Assembly: GCA_046756945.1 (NCBI GenBank)
Contig: JBHHXI010000065.1
Coordinates: 1 to 17,163 of the forward strand
Reading direction: 5' to 3'
DNA from: JACZQZ01 sp046756945
Lineage (GTDB): Bacteria; Pseudomonadota; Alphaproteobacteria; Rhodospirillales; 2-02-FULL-58-16
DNA: 17,163 nt
Both the position numbers and the translations under genes were made by a program. Below are positions 13,850 through 17,163 of the stretch, piece after piece; within the stretch, counting starts at the first letter, position 1, and the number at the start of each line of letters is the position of its first letter. Under the pieces are notes generated by a model. That model was not told the origin of the DNA. It saw nothing but the letters and a program-made list of their open reading frames with translations, and made no database searches.

Positions 13850-14335
13850 ATGGCTGAAAACATTGCCGCCGGATTGGGAAGGAACCTGGAACGGGCGCCG
13901 CGGGACTCCCGGCGGGACAGGGCCCGGGAGGCCGGGCACCTTCACCCGGTGGCCGACAGCCGGCAGGACTACACGGTCGAGAAGGACGGTCTGCGTTTCG
14001 CCGCCACCCATGTGCTGGCGGAGTTCTGGGGCGCCCGTCATCTCGACAACGTCGACGTGATCGAGGACGCCATCTGCAGCGCCGCGGAAGCGGCGGGCGC
14101 GACGGTCCTGCATGTTCACCTTCACCAGTTTTCCTCCGCCGGCGGCGTATCCGGAGTGGCGGTGCTGGCGGAATCCCACATCAGCATCCACACCTGGCCC
14201 GAGCGCGAATTCGCCGCCGTCGACATCTTCATGTGCGGCGCCTGCGATCCCTACAAGGCGGTGCCCGCGCTGCGCCGCGCCTTGGCGCCCACCTCCATGC
14301 AGATCTCCGAACACAAGCGGGGCCTGTTTCGGTGA
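13850..14335 (+). CDS. speD: S-adenosylmethionine decarboxylase proenzyme SpeD
   Basis: This 161-residue pyruvoyl enzyme makes decarboxylated SAM for spermidine synthesis. The self-cleavage site is Glu108-Ser109 in LAESHISIHTWPE, giving a pyruvoyl-capped alpha chain. His114 and Cys129 lie 5 and 20 residues after that serine, the spacing of the processing and catalytic residues in the Thermotoga-type enzyme. Other blocks are ATHVLAEFWG (52-61) and LHQFS. It has an extra basic N-terminal stretch of about 40 residues compared with the usual compact form. Start: the ATG at 13850 with GGAGG four bases upstream of GCG; longer in-frame starts lack support. Its stop overlaps the speE start. Confidence 0.95.
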   Translation: MAENIAAGLGRNLERAPRDSRRDRAREAGHLHPVADSRQDYTVEKDGLRFAATHVLAEFWGARHLDNVDVIEDAICSAAEAAGATVLHVHLHQFSSAGGVSGVAVLAESHISIHTWPEREFAAVDIFMCGACDPYKAVPALRRALAPTSMQISEHKRGLFR

Positions 14336-15210
14336 GGTGGTTCGACGAGCGGCTGCATCACGCGTGGCTCAATCACGGATACACCCAGCGTTTCGAGATC
14401 ACCCGCGTCGTCTACGAGAAGAAGACCGAATTCCAGGACCTGATCATCTTCGACAACCCGGCCTTTGGCCGGGTTCTTGCACTTGACGGGATCATCCAGA
14501 CCACGGAAAGGGACGAGTTCGCCTATCACGAAATGCTCGCCCACGTTCCGCTCTTCGCCCACGGGCACGTGAAGACGGTGCTGATCGTCGGCGGCGGCGA
14601 TGGCGGTGTCCTGCGCGAGGTGCTGCGCCACGATATCGACACGGCGACCCTTGTCGAAATCGACCGCGCGGTCATCGACGTCTGCCGCGAACACATGCCG
14701 CGCCTCGGCGGCGGCGCCTTCGACGACGGGCGCGTCCATGTGGTGATCGCCGACGGCGTTACGTTCGTCGCCGAAAGCGGCGACACCTTCGACGTCGTTA
14801 TCGTCGACTCCACCGACCCCATAGGCTCCGGCGCCGCCCTCTTCACGGCCGGGTTCTACGGCAACTGCAAGGCGCGTCTCGCCCCCGGCGGGGTGCTGGT
14901 GACGCAAAACGGCGTCCCCTTCTTCCAGCCCGACGAGGTGGCCGAGACCTACAGGCGGCTCAAACCCCTGTTCGCCGATGTCGGCTTCTATGTGACCGCG
15001 GTGCCCACCTACATCGGCGGCCTGATGGCGCTCGGCTGGGCCACCGACGACACGGGCCTGCGGACGCTTTCCGAGGCCGTCATCGCCGAGCGGGTGGCGA
15101 AGGCCCGAATCGAAACCCGGTACTACGCGCCGCCGGTCCACACCGGCGCCTTCGCCCTGCCGCCCTTTATCACCGCCCTGATGGCGGAGGACGGACTAAC
15201 CAAACCCTGA
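14332..15210 (+). CDS. speE: Spermidine synthase SpeE
   Basis: This 292-residue aminopropyltransferase moves the aminopropyl group from decarboxylated SAM to putrescine. Features: the substrate loop QTTERDEFAYHEMLAH (56-71), SAM-binding VLIVGGGDGGVLREVLRH (83-100), VEIDRAVID (108-116), and the catalytic VDSTDPIGSGAALF (158-171) with Asp159 and Asp162. It is a full-length family member (about 280-310). Start: the GTG at 14332 overlaps the speD stop by 4 bases (GTGA) and begins the usual short pre-core WFDE sequence; an in-frame extension further upstream lies inside speD. The gene is convergent with fliP, only 13 bases away. Confidence 0.95.
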   Translation: MRWFDERLHHAWLNHGYTQRFEITRVVYEKKTEFQDLIIFDNPAFGRVLALDGIIQTTERDEFAYHEMLAHVPLFAHGHVKTVLIVGGGDGGVLREVLRHDIDTATLVEIDRAVIDVCREHMPRLGGGAFDDGRVHVVIADGVTFVAESGDTFDVVIVDSTDPIGSGAALFTAGFYGNCKARLAPGGVLVTQNGVPFFQPDEVAETYRRLKPLFADVGFYVTAVPTYIGGLMALGWATDDTGLRTLSEAVIAERVAKARIETRYYAPPVHTGAFALPPFITALMAEDGLTKP

Positions 15211-15226
15211 GGGCCGGTTCGTTTTA
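15198..15226. terminator. Weak imperfect hairpin between speE and fliP
   Basis: AACC / GGTT (15198-15201 / 15216-15219) and CCC / GGG (15205-15207 / 15211-15213) can form an interrupted stem over the speE stop, followed by CGTTTTA. The two genes converge with only 13 bases between them and have no better terminator. Confidence 0.25.
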
Positions 15227-15979
15227 TCCGCCGAAGCTGCGCATCAGGCTGCCGGCGACCATGAACCAGCCGTCGACGAGGACGAAGAAGATGATCTTGA
15301 ACGGCAGGGCGATGATGATGGGGGGCAGCATCATCATGCCCAAAGCCATGAGCACCGACGCCACCACCATGTCGATGATCAGGAAGGGGACGAAGATCAG
15401 GAAGCCGATCTCGAAGGCGCGGCGCAATTCGCTGATCATGAAGGCCGGGATCAGCACCCGCATGGGCACCTCGGCGCGGGCCTCCTTGTCGGGAATGCCG
15501 GCCATGTCGACGAACAGCGCCACGTCCTGCTCGCGCACCTGCCTGGTCATGAACAGGCGAAAGGGGACCATGGTGCGGTCGAAGGCCTCGAACTCCTCGA
15601 TCTCGCCCTCGATCAGGGGCTTGATGCCCTGATCGTATGCCGCCTCGAAGGTCGGCATCATGATAAAGGCGGTGAGGAACAGCGCCAGGCTGACCAGCAC
15701 CTGGTTGGGCGGCGTCTGCTGGGTCCCCAGCGCCGTGCGCACGAAGGAAAGGACGACGACGATGCGGGTGAACGAGGTGACCATGATCAGCAGCGACGGC
15801 GCCAGGCTCAGCACCGTGATCAGGGCGATGAGCTGGACGATGCGGGCGGTGGCGGCGCCGCCGCCCTCGCCCATGTCCAGGGTCAGGCTTTGCGCCGCCG
15901 CCGGATCGGACCCCGCCACCAGGCCGGCGATCCCGACCACGGCAAGGAACGCGGGCAGGCGGGCCCGGCCGCGGGTCAC
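15224..15979 (-). CDS. fliP: Flagellar type III export gate protein FliP
   Basis: This 251-residue FliP is a core subunit of the FliP5-FliQ4-FliR1 export pore. It has a cleavable signal peptide (about 1-30, ending DPAAAQ), as FliP usually does. Membrane segments follow at about 45-65, 95-112, 190-212 and 216-238. Conserved blocks include TSFTRIVVVLSFVRTALGTQQTPPNQVL (68-95), LTAFIMMPTF (102-111), FRLFM (140-144) and GMMMLPPIIIALPFKIIFFVLVDGW at the end. The start is GTG at 15979, overlapping the fliO stop by 4 bases (GTGA). fliQ and fliR are not adjacent; a convergent gene follows instead. Confidence 0.97.
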   Translation of the reverse strand: MTRGRARLPAFLAVVGIAGLVAGSDPAAAQSLTLDMGEGGGAATARIVQLIALITVLSLAPSLLIMVTSFTRIVVVLSFVRTALGTQQTPPNQVLVSLALFLTAFIMMPTFEAAYDQGIKPLIEGEIEEFEAFDRTMVPFRLFMTRQVREQDVALFVDMAGIPDKEARAEVPMRVLIPAFMISELRRAFEIGFLIFVPFLIIDMVVASVLMALGMMMLPPIIIALPFKIIFFVLVDGWFMVAGSLMRSFGG

Positions 15980-16308
15980 GCGGGGTCCTCGCGGCGGACC
16001 GGCTCGTCGCCGGCGGTGTTCTTCAGGACGGCGGCGAAATCGTCGGTCGGGATGCCGGTTTCGATCACCACGTCCCCGGCGGCGCCGAGCAGGACCAGGT
16101 GCTCCTTGGCGTCGCGCTTGAACAGCACGAGCCGCCGCTTGGTATCCAGGGACAGCACCTCGACCACCGACAAACGGCCTTTCTTGCCCTTCCTGGCCGA
16201 CGTCGGGAAGCCCAGGCCAAATCGCCGCGCCGCCACTGCCAGCACGCCGATGAGCGCGAGGACGAAGATGAGCGCCAGACCGAAGCGGAAATAGCTTTCA
16301 AGTTCCAT
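15976..16308 (-). CDS. fliO: Flagellar export assembly protein FliO
   Basis: This 110-residue FliO is a small bitopic membrane protein that helps assemble the FliP ring. One N-terminal membrane helix (about 8-26, RFGLALIFVLALIGVLAVA) is followed by a basic stop (RKGKKGR) and a cytoplasmic beta-rich domain: LSVVEVLSLDTKRRLVLFKRD, HLVLLGAAGDVVIETG. This VLSLDTKRRLVLFKRDxxEHLVLLG pattern is typical of FliO/YscQ-adjacent proteins. The ATG at 16308 has no strong ribosome site; the leader contains GGGGCGCCCC. It directly precedes and overlaps fliP, which supports the call in spite of weak sequence conservation in this family. Confidence 0.88.
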   Translation of the reverse strand: MELESYFRFGLALIFVLALIGVLAVAARRFGLGFPTSARKGKKGRLSVVEVLSLDTKRRLVLFKRDAKEHLVLLGAAGDVVIETGIPTDDFAAVLKNTAGDEPVRREDPA

Positions 16309-16332
16309 AGGGGCGCCCCGGCGGCACGCGCA

Positions 16333-16668
16333 TCAGGACTCGTCTTTCGTCTTCGCGTAGGCGTCCATCGCCTGGCGTCGCGCCGCGTTCACCGTTTGCG
16401 CATTGACGTCTTCGTTCTGGGCCGTCAGTTCCGCCTCCAGCCGGTCCAGGTCTTCCACGATGTCGGTGAGCACCGCTTTGACGGCCGCGGTGTCGTCGGG
16501 CGGAACATGGCGGATGGAGTCGCACAATGCGCTGACCCTCCCGTCCAGGGCCGAAAGGTCGACCATCTTTTGCTCGGCCAGCAGCCGGCGCGCCGTGGTG
16601 ACGAGCGAGGTTACCTTGTCCGCCTCGGGCAGGGCTTCCGGCCGCGGCCCGGCGTCGGGTTTGCTCAT
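16333..16668 (-). CDS. Small helical hypothetical protein in export operon
   Basis: This 111-residue protein is not recognised. It is predicted mostly helical, acidic and soluble, with no signal peptide or membrane helix. The middle (about 20-55) carries LVTTARRLLAEQKMVDLSALDGRVSALCDSI, and the second half (60-105) is a likely coiled coil rich in Asp, Glu and Ala. The single cysteine is at about 50. It starts in an ATGA overlap with the flhB-like gene and ends 24 bases before fliO. Size, helicity and context would fit a flagellar export chaperone or an accessory of the export gate (compare FliT), but no sequence motif proves it. Confidence 0.7.
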   Translation of the reverse strand: MSKPDAGPRPEALPEADKVTSLVTTARRLLAEQKMVDLSALDGRVSALCDSIRHVPPDDTAAVKAVLTDIVEDLDRLEAELTAQNEDVNAQTVNAARRQAMDAYAKTKDES

Positions 16669-17033
16669 GGGGCCGGGTCCGCCGGAGGCTCGTCCGCCAG
16701 GGGCGGCATGGCGCCGCTGGCGCGATAGACATAGGCCAGGATCTCGGACACCGCGGCGAAGGCCTCCACCGGAATCTCGTCGTCGATGTCGATAGCGCTC
16801 AGCAACTGGGCGAGGTCGGCGTCCTCGCGGACCTTGATGTCGTGGGCGAAGGCGATCTCGAGGATCTTTTCGGCGATGCTCCCCCGGCCGCCGGCCACCA
16901 CCTTGGGCGCGAATTCGCTTTCCGGCTCGTAGGCCAGCGCCACGGCCACGGGCTCTTTCTTGGCCTGGCCTTGGGACTTGGTGTCAGAGTCCGACAAGAT
17001 GGGGTGTCCGATTGCCGCCGCCCGCCCAATCAC
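16665..17033 (-). CDS. Stand-alone FlhB C-terminal domain (FhlB/FlhX type)
   Basis: This 122-residue protein corresponds to the cytoplasmic part of FlhB that follows its self-cleavage site. PVAVALAYEPESEFAPKVVA (about 28-47) matches the PTHYAVALxYxxxxxAPxVVAKG region. Next come IAEKILEIAFAHDIKVREDADLAQLL and IPVEAFAAVSEILAYVYR. It lacks the NPTH motif and all membrane helices. Related FlhX proteins in other bacteria act as a partner or substitute for the FlhB C-terminal fragment in switching export specificity. Start is uncertain: GTG at 17033 lacks a ribosome site, while TTG at 16997 (giving MSDSDTKS) has GGAC upstream and better fits a promoter at the CtrA box (17059-17073). It overlaps the next gene by ATGA. 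Confidence 0.85.
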   Translation of the reverse strand: MIGRAAAIGHPILSDSDTKSQGQAKKEPVAVALAYEPESEFAPKVVAGGRGSIAEKILEIAFAHDIKVREDADLAQLLSAIDIDDEIPVEAFAAVSEILAYVYRASGAMPPLADEPPADPAP

Positions 17034-17058
17034 AGGGCGTGAGTGTGGGCCAACATGC

Positions 17059-17073
17059 TTAACAATTGTTTAA
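17059..17073. promoter_or_regulatory. Perfect CtrA-type box (TTAA-N7-TTAA)
   Basis: TTAA-CAATTGT-TTAA is an exact match to the CtrA core in both arms and reads almost the same on both strands. It lies 26 bases before the GTG start of the fhlB-like gene, and may control the leftward export operon or a gene to the right of the window. The rest of 17034-17163 shows only AT-richer patches (two more CAATTG/AATTGG words) and no gene. Confidence 0.55.
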
Positions 17074-17163
17074 TTGGGCCGGGCGATAAACACCATTGAA
17101 GTCAATTGGTTACACGGATTTTCCGGCCCCGCCGCGGACCCTGGAAAGGGGATCGCCGCCGCC

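Noticed and set aside
17076..17089. Sigma-28 -10-like GGCCGGGCGATAA
   Set aside because: The GCCGATAA core is interrupted and no TAAA -35 element lies at the right distance.

Overview
This window is a GC-rich piece of an alphaproteobacterial chromosome carrying part of a flagellar regulon. The best guess is a Rhodospirillales-type organism (Magnetospirillum/Azospirillum-like). That guess rests on the FliM, CheZ and DUF6468-like proteins, the stand-alone FlhB C-terminal domain, and candidate CtrA and sigma-54 sites. It is an inference from family resemblance, not a database match.

Layout, left to right. (1) 1-143: a paired-hairpin extragenic repeat, then a strong intrinsic terminator for the leftward operon. 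(2) 144-4307, minus strand: a rod/L-ring operon transcribed flgF - flgG paralogue - flgG - flgA - flgH. It has two FlgG-type proteins in tandem and a near-consensus sigma-54 promoter (4357-4372). (3) 4308-4603: a divergent control region with the sigma-54 promoter, an AT-rich tract, an inverted repeat that could be an enhancer, and a CtrA-like box facing fliL. (4) 4604-13648, plus strand: a long, tightly packed run fliL - fliM - DUF6468-like membrane protein - motE-like - cheY - cheZ - degenerate motB-like - motB - giant secreted AMIN/TPR-like protein. Most junctions overlap or are a few bases apart; the one real gap is before cheY. (5) 13649-13849: a second copy of the extragenic repeat, other hairpins and a candidate promoter. 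(6) 13850-15210, plus strand: speD - speE, the spermidine synthesis pair, overlapping by 4 bases. (7) 15224-17033, minus strand: a type III export block transcribed fhlB/flhX-like - small helical hypothetical - fliO - fliP, preceded by a perfect TTAA-N7-TTAA (CtrA-type) box at 17059-17073.

How it works together. FlgF/FlgG/FlgH with FlgA build the distal rod and outer-membrane ring. FliO/FliP and the FlhB-like domain belong to the export gate. FliL and FliM sit at the stator and the switch. CheY/CheZ set and reset the switch signal. MotB and the neighbouring MotB-like, MotE-like and AMIN/TPR proteins look like a stator and periplasmic accessory set.

The most interesting region is 6769-13648. 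There a MotE-like protein, CheY/CheZ, a MotB paralogue lacking the proton-binding aspartate, a normal MotB and a 1143-residue secreted protein with three AMIN-like modules plus a helical-repeat domain are co-transcribed without motA. This could be an uncharacterised stator-assembly or motor-scaffold system. The tandem FlgG paralogues are the second point of interest.
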